DNA of 64,000 bases from Phycisphaerales bacterium (GTDB lineage: Bacteria > Planctomycetota > Phycisphaerae > Phycisphaerales > UBA1924), in the NCBI GenBank assembly GCA_026982335.1, contig JALSHH010000023.1, positions 1 to 64,000 of the forward strand. The letters run 5' to 3'. Made by a program: the position numbers and the translations under genes. A model generated the notes under the pieces. It did not search any database. It saw nothing but the letters and a program-made list of their open reading frames with translations, and was not told the DNA's origin. This document shows, in pieces, positions 46,597 through 55,048 of the stretch; position 1 is the first letter of the stretch; each line of letters starts with the position of its first letter.

Positions 46597-47271
46597 TTAC
46601 CGATTGCCTCTCCCCTTACCTCTCCCCATGGCCAAAAAATTCCCCAGCATCTTCGTCCCCGAGGGTGTCATGAAACTCTCAGGGTGAAACTGCACCCCCT
46701 CAAGTGGGGCTTTAGACGCATCGGCCCACACCCGGCGCAATCCCATCACCACCTCAACGAGCTCACCATCAACCTCATCGAAGCACGAAGCTGAGATTTC
46801 CCATCCGTCAGCATCCATCTCAAGCGTCGGCACCGATTCCCGGCGCACCACCAACGAATGGTATCGCGCCACCGTACTGGGCGATTCAATCCCCACGAAT
46901 AACCCCTGACCATCGTGGATCACAGGCGAAGTTTTGCCGTGCATCAAAACTAGGTGCTGTTCAACGACCATCCCATTAAGATCGGCCAGACACTGATGCC
47001 CCAGACACACCCCAAGTACCGGCACACGCCCTGCAAAATGCTCGATGATCGCGCTCGACACCCCCGCCTCTTTGGGCGTACAAGGACCAGGAGACACAAT
47101 CACATGACTGGGCCCGTTGCCCCCATCGAGCACATCGGCCTGCTCGGGAGTCATCGCATCATGACGAACCACCAGCAAATCACGCCCGGGCTCAAGACTC
47201 GGATCAAGCTCGCCGAGCCTTTGCACCAGGTTCCAAGTGAATGAATCATAGTTGTCAATCAGCAGGATCAT
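46597..47271 (-). CDS. Anthranilate / aminodeoxychorismate synthase glutaminase subunit
   Basis: A class I glutamine amidotransferase of 224 residues (TrpG/PabA type) that supplies ammonia to chorismate-using synthases for tryptophan or folate. It starts with ILLIDNYDSFTWNLVQ. The nucleophile elbow is GVCLGHQC, and the His-Glu pair lies in FHPES. VSPGPCTPKEAG is also typical. The frame is open to 47358, but family members begin at MILLIDNYDSF, so ATG 47271 is used. TrpE or PabB is not in the window; which of the two pathways it serves (or both, as in Bacillus PabA) cannot be told from sequence alone. Confidence 0.9.
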   Translation of the reverse strand: MILLIDNYDSFTWNLVQRLGELDPSLEPGRDLLVVRHDAMTPEQADVLDGGNGPSHVIVSPGPCTPKEAGVSSAIIEHFAGRVPVLGVCLGHQCLADLNGMVVEQHLVLMHGKTSPVIHDGQGLFVGIESPSTVARYHSLVVRRESVPTLEMDADGWEISASCFDEVDGELVEVVMGLRRVWADASKAPLEGVQFHPESFMTPSGTKMLGNFLAMGRGKGRGNR

Positions 47272-47364
47272 GGTCAAAGTATAGATAGATCGCATCCCAG
47301 AAGGCATAAAAAAACCACCAACCAAACATCCCGGCCGATGGTTTGAATAGAAAACCATGGACTC

Positions 47365-48168
47365 TTACGCAGCGTCACGCATCCAACTCGTCCCTGCGAC
47401 ACCATCCATCGTCACCAAGAACAAGTCTTGAGTAATCGGGTAAGGCAACCTCGAAAAATCCTCCGCAACCCGCGCCCGAAGCCGATCGACAAACTCGGTC
47501 GGTTCACAGCTCAAGGCGATAAACATATCGCGCGCCGGCGTGGCCACATAGAAATCTGGACCAAGCTGGGCCGAGAGTTTCATATGCAAATCACCCAAGA
47601 GCAGTCTCGCTGCGTCATATCCGTCTTGCTCGGCGACAATCACCGCCTTGCCCCCCTCAGCCGATTCAATGACCTGCATCTCGAGCTCAGGAGCGTAAAT
47701 ATCAAGATTCTCACGCGCCAGCTCTTCGAGTTCCTCAATCGTGATACCCCACCGGATCACCTGCTCGGTCGTAATGCTTACCGTCATGTGAGGCATATCA
47801 AGCACGAACACAATCACCGTATCATTCACAAAGGGCACATGGGCTACGAGCTCCTCAGAAAGGTGCTCAAAAATCGAGATCGGCTGAATGCGAGGCATGA
47901 CCCGTGCCTTGACCTGGTCGAATGATTCCTCCGCCACTTCCATCTGCTCGCCAGCAAAGAGCTGATCGAGGAAATGCTCGACGATATCGGTCCCACGATC
48001 GGGTTCGTGAGCCACCATCCGGAAGAGATTTTCGAGATCGAGGCGTCGGCCATTGACCAATAACTCACGGGCATTGACCCGGTCAATCTCAAATCCAGGC
48101 TGCATCTGCTCGATGAGCTTGGCAACCTGCTCGGCAAACGCTTCGGGTTCCTTGGGCATTGCTCCCAT
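47365..48168 (-). CDS. DUF1444 (YtpQ-like) protein
   Basis: A 267-residue soluble protein resembling DUF1444, known from Bacillus YtpQ, of unknown function. Typical stretches are ELLVNGRRLDLENLFRM, EHFLDQLFAGE and MPRIQPISIFEHL. ATG 48168 is chosen over more upstream starts because GGAGGA lies 7 bases before it. The end is close to the start of the glutaminase gene (93 bases). The opposite side is a 350-base gap leading to acpP. Confidence 0.8.
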   Translation of the reverse strand: MGAMPKEPEAFAEQVAKLIEQMQPGFEIDRVNARELLVNGRRLDLENLFRMVAHEPDRGTDIVEHFLDQLFAGEQMEVAEESFDQVKARVMPRIQPISIFEHLSEELVAHVPFVNDTVIVFVLDMPHMTVSITTEQVIRWGITIEELEELARENLDIYAPELEMQVIESAEGGKAVIVAEQDGYDAARLLLGDLHMKLSAQLGPDFYVATPARDMFIALSCEPTEFVDRLRARVAEDFSRLPYPITQDLFLVTMDGVAGTSWMRDAA

Positions 48169-48521
48169 TGCCTGTCCTCCACGACCCTGTACGGGTGATC
48201 TATGCCCACACCATGCGGGCGTACCCCCTCTTTCGTCTACCCGACACCCCCACTGGACCTCTATCACCAGACTCTGCCCCCCAACCCCTCCACCGACACC
48301 CACTGAGCCGGACATACCGGTTAGCGCGGTCGATAACTTGCTTAAAATTAGTTTCCCGACGAAAAATCGAGGTTTCGAGTCCCCTGCAGAGGGTCCGATT
48401 TGGCAAACCGTATCGATGATGCTAGAATCTGGGCCTGAAACGAGATCAGACTGCTTGGGTGTTTGGGGTTGTCCAAACTCAGTCTGGCATGCCCGTACTT
48501 ATATTATCCGGAGATGACGCT
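48169..48521. other. Divergent gap between ytpQ-like gene and acpP
   Basis: About 350 bases separating two divergent genes. It contains the acpP promoter candidate at 48400-48428. A Pro/His-rich open frame on the plus strand (about 48053-48517) is not convincing as a gene. Confidence 0.5.
48400..48428 (+). promoter_or_regulatory. Candidate promoter of acpP
   Basis: TTGGCA (48400-48405), a 17-base spacer, TAGAAT (48423-48428). One mismatch to consensus in each box. Distance to the acpP start codon is 93 bases. Confidence 0.62.
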
Positions 48522-48770
48522 GTGACCGAACAGGAAATTGAAGCCAAGGTAATCGACATTGTTGCTGAACAAATGGGCGCTGACAAAGCCAAAATCAACA
48601 GCGACACCAGCTTCGTTGATGATCTCAACGCAGATTCCCTCGATACCGTTGAACTCGTCATGGAGTTTGAAGATGAATTTGAAACATCCATCCCAGACGA
48701 TCAGGCTGAAAAAATCCAAACCGTCGGACAAGCGGTTGCCTTCATCAAACAGGCCAACGGCATCGACTAA
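48522..48770 (+). CDS. acpP: Acyl carrier protein
   Basis: An 82-residue acidic carrier protein. The phosphopantetheine site is Ser39 in [15 protein letters not shown], followed by the helix [17 protein letters not shown], characteristic of AcpP. It carries growing acyl chains in fatty acid synthesis. Start is GTG at 48522 with GGAG 8 bases upstream; the frame is open further upstream but only the GTG gives the usual length (about 77-82). fabF follows after 97 bases. Confidence 0.96.
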   Translation: MTEQEIEAKVIDIVAEQMGADKAKINSDTSFVDDLNADSLDTVELVMEFEDEFETSIPDDQAEKIQTVGQAVAFIKQANGID

Positions 48771-48867
48771 TCCCGTCATCTGAAAGCCCCAATACCCCAT
48801 CAGGTACAACTGGTGGGGCGTTTTGGTGCCCACTCAGTCCAACATCCCTGTCAACGAGTCCATACCC

Positions 48868-50142
48868 ATGCCCCAAACTCCAAACCATCGCGTGGTCATC
48901 ACCGGATACGGCGCAATCACCAACCTTGGTTTCAATGCGCAAGATACTTGGAACGCGATGCGATCAGGAACATCGGGCATCTCCAAAATCGAAAACCCCG
49001 AATTCGAAAAATTTGATGGATGGACCGTTGAAATCGCCGGACAGGTCAAAGACTGGGATCCTGCTTCGCTCATCGATAAAAAGGAAGCCCGCAGACTCGA
49101 CCGTTCCGCCCAACTCGGACTCAATGCTGCTGTCGAAGCCGTCAAGCACTCAGGGTGGGACCACACCGTCGGCGATCCCACACGACATGGCGTAATCATA
49201 GGATCCGGAGTCGGAGGCATCTCCACCATTGAAACCGCCGTCCTCAATATGCGAGCCAAAGGGCCCGCGCGCATCAATCCCTTCACCGTTCCCAAACTCA
49301 TGGTCAACGCCACGACCGGCAATGTGGCCATCGCCTTCAATCTCCAAGGCCCCGCCACTGCCCACGCCACCGCGTGCGCCTCGTCCGGACACGCCATCGG
49401 CGATGCAATGAACTCCATCCGCACTGGCAAAACCGATGTCATGCTCGCAGGCGGATGCGAAGCAGCCGTCACCCCGTTGTGCATCGGCGCCTTCATGACC
49501 ATGAAAGCACTCTCGACACGCAACGATGACCCAACCGCTGCCTCGCGCCCCTTCGATATTGACCGTGACGGGTTTGTCCTTTCCGAAGGCGCTGCAATGT
49601 ATGTCCTCGAATCCGAAGAGCACGCCAAAGCACGCGGCGCCACCATCTATGCCGTACTCAGCGGCGCCGGAAACTCCTGCGATGCTGGACACATCACCGC
49701 CCCACACCCCGAAGGACGCGGTGCATGCAACTCGATGAAATGGGCACTCCAAGACGCCGGACTCAACCCCGAAGAAATCGACTATATCAATGCCCATGGC
49801 ACATCGACCCCCTTGGGCGACAAGGCCGAGGTCTTTGCTGTCCAATCCGTCTTCGGCGACCATGCCAAGCGAGGCAACGGACTCGTCATGAACTCCACCA
49901 AATCCATGCACGGACACTGCTTGGGAGCTTCGGGTGCAGTCGAGCTCATCGCCTGTATTGGTGCGATCCGTGAAGGGATCGTCGCCCCGACGATCAATGT
50001 CGAAAACCTTGACGAAGGGTTCGAGCTCATCGACATCATCGCCAACACCGCCCGTGAAATGCCCGTGAAACACGCAATGAACAATACTTTCGGGTTCGGC
50101 GGACACAATGTGACCCTGATCTGCTCGAAGTATGAAGGCTAA
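48868..50142 (+). CDS. fabF: 3-oxoacyl-ACP synthase II (FabF)
   Basis: A 424-residue condensing enzyme that elongates acyl-ACP with malonyl-ACP. It has the catalytic Cys in ATACASSGHAIGDAM, the two histidines in NAHGTSTPLGD and STKSMHGHCLGASG, and the C-terminal NNTFGFGGHN. The frame opens at 48823 with TTG/GTG, but ATG 48868, just before RVVITGYGA, fits other FabF proteins. It pairs with acpP upstream as in most bacterial fab clusters; the remaining fab genes are 5 kb downstream. Confidence 0.95.
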   Translation: MPQTPNHRVVITGYGAITNLGFNAQDTWNAMRSGTSGISKIENPEFEKFDGWTVEIAGQVKDWDPASLIDKKEARRLDRSAQLGLNAAVEAVKHSGWDHTVGDPTRHGVIIGSGVGGISTIETAVLNMRAKGPARINPFTVPKLMVNATTGNVAIAFNLQGPATAHATACASSGHAIGDAMNSIRTGKTDVMLAGGCEAAVTPLCIGAFMTMKALSTRNDDPTAASRPFDIDRDGFVLSEGAAMYVLESEEHAKARGATIYAVLSGAGNSCDAGHITAPHPEGRGACNSMKWALQDAGLNPEEIDYINAHGTSTPLGDKAEVFAVQSVFGDHAKRGNGLVMNSTKSMHGHCLGASGAVELIACIGAIREGIVAPTINVENLDEGFELIDIIANTAREMPVKHAMNNTFGFGGHNVTLICSKYEG

Positions 50143-50256
50143 AGCACAAAAGCCTCCCCCCTCCAATCTGGCACACCCATTGCGTACTCCCCATCCAAAG
50201 ACAGAAGTTTGTTTCTGCGCATCACCGAAGGCGCGGATTCTGCCGATGGAGTGTGT

Positions 50257-50601
50257 ATGGCTACGGATATCAGTTCAATCATGTCCCTCGAGGTCCCGCT
50301 GGTCGTGGTGCTCGGCGAGCAATCGCTGATGATCAACGATATCAAAAACTGGATTCCCGGCTCGATCATCGAGCTGGGCAAAGAGGCCGAGGAAGACCTC
50401 GAAATCCGCATCAACAACAAACAGATCGGCGAAGGATCAGCAGTCAAAATCGGCGAAAACTTCGGCATCCAGGTGAACTACATTGGCGATCCCAAAGATC
50501 GTATCAACGCTATGAGTGATGACGATACGGCCAACTCGGGTTCAGCGGAAGAAATGAACGCAGAAGACCTCGCTGCCGCCCTGCTCGACGGACAGCTCTA
50601 A
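50257..50601 (+). CDS. fliN: Flagellar switch protein FliN-like
   Basis: A 114-residue protein with a SpoA (FliM/FliN C-terminal) domain: LEVPLVVVLGEQSLMINDIKNWIPGSIIELGKEAEEDLEIRINNKQ and IGENFGIQVNYI. In flagella FliN forms the lower C-ring that binds CheY-P. The C-terminus adds an acidic segment ending in EDLAAALLDGQL. The ATG at 50257 has GGAG about 6 bases upstream. It stands among unrelated genes (fabF upstream, a prepilin-like gene converging), without other flagellar genes nearby. Confidence 0.85.
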   Translation: MATDISSIMSLEVPLVVVLGEQSLMINDIKNWIPGSIIELGKEAEEDLEIRINNKQIGEGSAVKIGENFGIQVNYIGDPKDRINAMSDDDTANSGSAEEMNAEDLAAALLDGQL

Positions 50602-50644
50602 ACCAGAATCCAAACCAGAAGAGCAATACACAAACCAAGCATAT

Positions 50645-51739
50645 TCATCGTGCAAAATCACGTCCGCGGATACCGTCTCTGGTTGCCCAGAAAAAAGCGG
50701 GATACTTTCCGTACCCGGAGAGTTCATCACCAATCTCGAATCGGTCTTCGTGCATTTTGTAGTCCTCAAGCACCGAATACTTGGGGTCCCACATATCGGT
50801 GGGTCTGAAAGAACGGGCAATCCGCTCGTTGGGATTGGACATATCTTGAAAAATCGAAGCGATGCTGACCCGCGACACACTCCCGTCGGCGGTCGCGACG
50901 GAAGGCTCGGCTTCGGGGTTATTCCACTGGGGATGAGTGCTCTCTGTTCCGAGCAGGATCGGTTCGCCGCCGTTCATGTTGGGATCGCGAAAACTGGCTG
51001 TGCGTCGCTTTTTCGTCCAGTCAAATCGTTCCCAGATCAACACCTTCTGCGATGGGTAAGTCACCCCGGACATTTTGTTGCGTTTGGCCATCGCCACCCC
51101 TGTGTCGTATCGACTGGCCGAACCGCGGAAATCATCACGGTACCGCTCTGGCGAGAACCAGCAGGTCGGCGAAAGGATATAGGACCCATCCCAGAACCCG
51201 GTCTCAAGCGACCAGTTGGGCCAAGGTGGGTCCTCGGTCATTGCATCATTGCGCGCGATCAGGACACGATCCGAAGGCGAAAATTGCACTTCCGATGCCG
51301 AATCCCCGGTGCTGATCCACCCCCCGATCACTGAATACCAATGAAACGCATACATCTCAGAATACCAAGGTGAGTTGTTGTCCCCATCGTATGTGAACTC
51401 CGCGGGTGTTCCTGTCTCAACTTTGCGAGCAATCCCCCACCCGGCCCGTCCAAAACCGCCACCCGAGTTATACCCCTTGATCCGAAAAGGATTGATCATG
51501 CTCCCACGATATTCGCTGGAGTAGACTTCCTGAATCTGCGCCAACGAGCGAAGATTCGCCTGACTTTTGACCAGCCGAGCGGTGGTCTGGGCGCTTCCCA
51601 GTGCAGGCAGCAAAATACCAATAAGCACAGCGATAATGGCAATCACCACCAAGAGTTCAATAAGTGTAAACCCATTGTTCTCAACAGATTTTCTCCGCAT
51701 GACCACCTCGGTCAACGGGCGATAAGACGGTGACTTCAT
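50645..51739 (-). CDS. Prepilin-like protein with type II secretion/pilin leader
   Basis: A protein with a prepilin leader NNGFTLIELLVVIAIIAVLIGILLPAL, to be cut by prepilin peptidase before the Phe. The rest is a large globular extracellular domain of about 310 residues with aromatic stretches (WYSEMYAFHWYSVIGGW). Planctomycetes carry many such proteins; their role is not known, though a pseudopilin-like or surface function is likely. ATG 51739 has TAGGAA 7 bases upstream; ATG 51700 (preceded by GAGGTGG) gives a shorter leader and is equally possible. It converges with fliN. Confidence 0.82.
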   Translation of the reverse strand: MKSPSYRPLTEVVMRRKSVENNGFTLIELLVVIAIIAVLIGILLPALGSAQTTARLVKSQANLRSLAQIQEVYSSEYRGSMINPFRIKGYNSGGGFGRAGWGIARKVETGTPAEFTYDGDNNSPWYSEMYAFHWYSVIGGWISTGDSASEVQFSPSDRVLIARNDAMTEDPPWPNWSLETGFWDGSYILSPTCWFSPERYRDDFRGSASRYDTGVAMAKRNKMSGVTYPSQKVLIWERFDWTKKRRTASFRDPNMNGGEPILLGTESTHPQWNNPEAEPSVATADGSVSRVSIASIFQDMSNPNERIARSFRPTDMWDPKYSVLEDYKMHEDRFEIGDELSGYGKYPAFFWATRDGIRGRDFAR

Positions 51740-52064
51740 ATCTTTATTCCTACTTATTCTTTCCACAACTTCTTCCCACAGCACATGCAAGCATTTCAAA
51801 GAGCCCACAGCCGGATATAGACCAGATCGGCAATGCCCGCGATGGAAATGTCCAAGACGGATCAATACCCAAACAATATACCCCCAAATTGCCCCTCGCA
51901 CCATCGAGATCACCGTCACCCCAAAACGGACACCCTCAAATGCCCTATTCTTACCCTATTTCCTCTCGCCGATCTCCCAATTCCAACAACTTGACGGTGC
52001 CCATTGGCCGATAGTATCCTCCGTGTCGCCCCCCCTTCAAGTATCCAAACAACGAGTCCAGATC
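51740..52064. other. Divergent gap upstream of the GH15-like gene
   Basis: About 325 bases, C/T-rich on the plus strand, between the divergent prepilin-like and GH15-like genes. Apart from the promoter candidate at 51991-52020 I see nothing; there is no open frame of note, tRNA or repeat. Confidence 0.5.
51991..52020 (+). promoter_or_regulatory. Candidate promoter of the GH15-like gene
   Basis: TTGACG (51991-51996), 18-base spacer, TATCCT (52015-52020). If real, transcription begins near 52027, which excludes the upstream GTG start at 52023 and supports ATG 52065. Confidence 0.42.
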
Positions 52065-54086
52065 ATGCCCAGAGATATCCCCGTCGGCAACGGCCACATG
52101 CTCATCACCTTCGACGATCTCTACCGGATCCGAGATATCTACTCTCCAAGAGTCGGCCGCCACAATCACACCTCAGGACATGTCCAACGATTCGGGGTCT
52201 GGATCGACGGGCAAATGGCCTGGATCGAAGACGATGGGTGGGAACGCACGCTCCAATACAAACCTGATTCACTCACCACCGAAGTCACCCTCACCCACCA
52301 CAGTCTGGGGATCGAAATCATCTCCAACGATGTGGTCGATCTGCACAAGCCGGTCTATTTCAGGCAAATGGCCGTGCGCGACTTGCTGGGCAAGTCGCGC
52401 GATGTCCGGTTGTTCTTTCACTGCGATCTCTCGATCAATGGCTCACCGGTGGGCGATACCGCCAACTACGACCCGGCCACCCAAGCGGTCATCATGTATA
52501 AGGATGACGCCTACTTCCTGCTCAACACCGCCACCTCCAACAAGGTCGGGGTTGAACACTGGGCCATCGGCACCAAACGCGTCGGCGGCGCAGAAGGCAC
52601 CTGGCGCGATGCTGAGGATGGTCAACTGGGCAAAAATGCAATCTCGCAGGGATCGGTCGATGCGACGGTCGGAATCAATCTCCAGATCAAACCATACGCC
52701 ACCGAAGAAGCCACCATGTGGATGGTCTGCACCGAAAACTACGACGATGCCAAAAGCATTAATCGGCGCATCTGGGAAATCGGGCCGGATCGGCTCATTG
52801 CCCGTACGGAAGCCTACTGGAAACTCTGGTCGCGCAAAGAACCCATCAACACCGAAATTCTCCCCGAACCAATCCAGGACCTCTACTACCGCAGCCAGCT
52901 GATTCTCCGCACCCAGATCGACAACGGCGGCGCGATCATCGCAGCCAATGATTCCGACATCACCCACTTCGCAGGCGATCATTATTCCTACTGTTGGATG
53001 CGCGACGGGGCTCTGGTTGCCCATTCGCTGATCCTCGCCGGGCAGAGCGAACTGAGCCGAAACTTTTTCCGCTTTGCCGAACGATGCATCGGTGACAAAC
53101 CCTACTTCCTCCACAAATACACCCCCGAAGGCCGATTGGCCAGTTCGTGGCATCCGTGGATGATCGACGGACAGGCGATTCTCCCGATCCAACAGGATGA
53201 AACCGCCTTGACGCTCTGGGCACTGCGCGAACACTTCGATGCCTTTCGCGATGTCGAGTTCATCAAACCCTTGTATATCAGTCTCGTCGTCAAACCGGCC
53301 ATGTGGATGCTCGAGCACCGGGATCATAATGGATTGCCTTTACAATCATGGGATTTGTGGGAAGAACGGCGCGGGATTCATACTTTCACTGTTGCCGCCA
53401 CCATCGGCGCGCTCAATGCCGCAGCCGACTTTGCCCGTGACTTTGGTGAAATGGATCGGGCCTCCTCGTTCCGCGAAGGTGCCGAGCGGATGAAGGGGGC
53501 GCTTCGCCGACATTTGTGGCACCCTGAACGCCAACAGTTCGCCCGCATGGCGATCCCCCTCGAAGATGGCACCTACCGCCTGGACATGACCCGCGACAGT
53601 GCAAACTATGCGCTCTTTGCCTTTGGTGCCTTTGAACCTGATGATCCAATTGTCCAATCGGAGATGGCTTCGCTTCGGGATCGGCTCTGGATCAAGACCG
53701 AGGTTGGTGGGTGCGCCCGGTACGAACGAGACTATTACCACCAAGTTGAATCCGAAAAAACTGACGAAGTGCCCGGCAACCCATGGGTGATCTGTACGCT
53801 CTGGCAAGCGCAATATCACATCGCCCGCGCCAAGACACTTGAAGAGCTTGGTTTGGCCATGCCTTTGCTCGAGTGGACGGCCGGACACACCCTCGAATCA
53901 GGCGTGCTGGCTGAGCAGTTCGATCCGTATTCGGGTGCGCCGATGTCCGTGTCGCCTTTGACCTGGTCACATGCGACGGTGGTTTCGACCTGCGTAATGT
54001 ATGTCAAGAAATACGATGAGCTCAGAACCAAGCAGGCAAATCCCAAAGCATCCAAGCCCCAATCGAATAAGCCTCAATCCAAATAG
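52065..54086 (+). CDS. Glucoamylase-like glycoside hydrolase family 15 protein
   Basis: A 673-residue protein. An N-terminal beta-sandwich domain (about 1-270) starts with PRDIPVGNGHMLITFDD, typical of bacterial GH15. The alpha/alpha barrel follows with GDHYSYCWMRDGALVAHSLILAG, the acid-bearing SWDLWEERRGIHTFT (general acid Glu), and LAEQFDPYSGAPMSVSPLTWSHA (general base Glu). No signal peptide is seen, so it probably acts in the cytoplasm on glycogen-type or trehalose-like glucans. The upstream GTG at 52023 is possible but ATG 52065 fits the family start. The C-terminus has a short Lys/Ser/Gln-rich tail. Confidence 0.9.
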   Translation: MPRDIPVGNGHMLITFDDLYRIRDIYSPRVGRHNHTSGHVQRFGVWIDGQMAWIEDDGWERTLQYKPDSLTTEVTLTHHSLGIEIISNDVVDLHKPVYFRQMAVRDLLGKSRDVRLFFHCDLSINGSPVGDTANYDPATQAVIMYKDDAYFLLNTATSNKVGVEHWAIGTKRVGGAEGTWRDAEDGQLGKNAISQGSVDATVGINLQIKPYATEEATMWMVCTENYDDAKSINRRIWEIGPDRLIARTEAYWKLWSRKEPINTEILPEPIQDLYYRSQLILRTQIDNGGAIIAANDSDITHFAGDHYSYCWMRDGALVAHSLILAGQSELSRNFFRFAERCIGDKPYFLHKYTPEGRLASSWHPWMIDGQAILPIQQDETALTLWALREHFDAFRDVEFIKPLYISLVVKPAMWMLEHRDHNGLPLQSWDLWEERRGIHTFTVAATIGALNAAADFARDFGEMDRASSFREGAERMKGALRRHLWHPERQQFARMAIPLEDGTYRLDMTRDSANYALFAFGAFEPDDPIVQSEMASLRDRLWIKTEVGGCARYERDYYHQVESEKTDEVPGNPWVICTLWQAQYHIARAKTLEELGLAMPLLEWTAGHTLESGVLAEQFDPYSGAPMSVSPLTWSHATVVSTCVMYVKKYDELRTKQANPKASKPQSNKPQSK

Positions 54087-54110
54087 AGCCTGTCCGAAAT
54101 GTGGACCTCT

Positions 54111-54392
54111 CTATCTGCTGAGTTTGGAGACGAGTTTGCCCAAAGCTTCAATATCCCGTGAGGCGAGAACTTTCGCAATCACAGGATCAGACTGACCGTC
54201 CGCGGATTTAACTTTCGCCAGCGCCTGCTCCGCCCGTTTCCAAAGCCGATCGAGCTTTTTGGCATCGCCCATCGCCAAAGCCATATCGGTGGTGATCTCG
54301 GCGAGCCTGGTGAGCACGATCGTGTCGATATGGTCGTAATATCGATTGATGATCTTGCGCTGCGCCGATGAATATTCGCGTCCACCCGCCAT
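54111..54392 (-). CDS. Small hypothetical helical protein
   Basis: A 93-residue, basic, helical protein: REYSSAQRKIINRYYDHIDTIV, then a Lys/Asp-rich helix and a C-terminal VIAKVLASRDIEALGKLVSKLS. No motif is recognised and no signal. It converges with the GH15-like gene (24 bases between stops). Proteins of this type occur in planctomycetes, as far as I recall, but have no known function. Confidence 0.6.
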   Translation of the reverse strand: MAGGREYSSAQRKIINRYYDHIDTIVLTRLAEITTDMALAMGDAKKLDRLWKRAEQALAKVKSADGQSDPVIAKVLASRDIEALGKLVSKLSR

Positions 54393-54515
54393 TTACTGCC
54401 CTAACACTGACCGGCTCTTGATCTGGCTCTTAACCTTTTAATCTGATCCACAAAGAAAAACACCCGAAACCACGAAAATCAGGACGATCATCGGATCACG
54501 GCATGCCCCATCAAG

Positions 54516-54588
54516 TACCCCCCCAGGGACTTGAACCCTGAACACGCGGATTAAGAGTCCGCTGCTCTACCAATTGAGCTAGGGAGGC
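54516..54588 (-). tRNA. tRNA-Lys (CTT anticodon)
   Basis: A 73-base tRNA on the minus strand. The acceptor GCCTCCC pairs with GGGGGGT with two G-T pairs. The anticodon stem GCGGA / TCCGC encloses CTCTTAA, giving anticodon CTT (Lys, AAG). The D-arm AGCTCAATTGGTAGAGC and T-arm CAGGG-TTCAAGT-CCCTG are regular. CCA is not encoded. Confidence 0.94.
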
Positions 54589-54642
54589 GTTTTATCAGGC
54601 AAATATAGCCTTGCCTTCGGGTTATGTCCAGCCTGGAAAAGA

Positions 54643-54671
54643 TTGACTCCCCACGCAAGTATGGCTATCGT
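54643..54671 (+). promoter_or_regulatory. Candidate promoter of the rpmF-plsX-fab operon
   Basis: TTGACT (54643-54648), 17-base spacer, TATCGT (54666-54671). It lies 137 bases before the rpmF start, between the divergent tRNA-Lys gene and rpmF. Confidence 0.5.
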
Positions 54672-54807
54672 TGCCGTCCAATCTCCCGCTGCGTGGCGGG
54701 AAGGTTTTCAGGTCATCCCGCTGTGTCTTTTCACAGCAATTTGAGCACTCCGATACAGCAGACCAATCTCTGGTCTTGGTCGTCCGAGTCATGTTAGGAG
54801 AGCACCC

Positions 54808-55005
54808 ATGCTTCCATCACAACGCCAAAGCAAAGGCCGTTCTAAGCGCCGCCGTTCACATGACGCGATCACTGGCAAAACCCCCACAATTTGCCCATTA
54901 AGCGGAATGCCCAAGTTGCACCATCGTGCATGTACCGAATCGGGATATGTCCGCCCTGGTCTACGGATCAAGGTTCGCAAGCTCGGCATCGGCATCAACG
55001 CCTGA
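54808..55005 (+). CDS. rpmF: Ribosomal protein bL32
   Basis: A 65-residue very basic protein of the bL32 family. The N-terminus LPSQRQSKGRSKRRRSHDA is characteristic. Only two cysteines (TICPLSG and HRACTES) remain, so the four-cysteine zinc ribbon is not complete. TTAGGAGAGC precedes the ATG. rpmF next to plsX is a classical arrangement; the yceD gene that often precedes it is absent. The plsX start lies 43 bases downstream. Confidence 0.93.
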   Translation: MLPSQRQSKGRSKRRRSHDAITGKTPTICPLSGMPKLHHRACTESGYVRPGLRIKVRKLGIGINA

Positions 55006-55048
55006 TCCTGCCGATCGTCCTATCTGCCCCAAACCCTGGAGGTCGGCC

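Noticed and set aside
48053-48517. Plus-strand frame upstream of acpP
   Set aside because: Overlaps the DUF1444 gene in antisense and is Pro/Ser-rich without a recognisable pattern; the region holds the acpP promoter.
49150-50166. Minus-strand frame of 338 residues
   Set aside because: Antisense shadow of fabF; no motif, Gly/Asp-rich composition.
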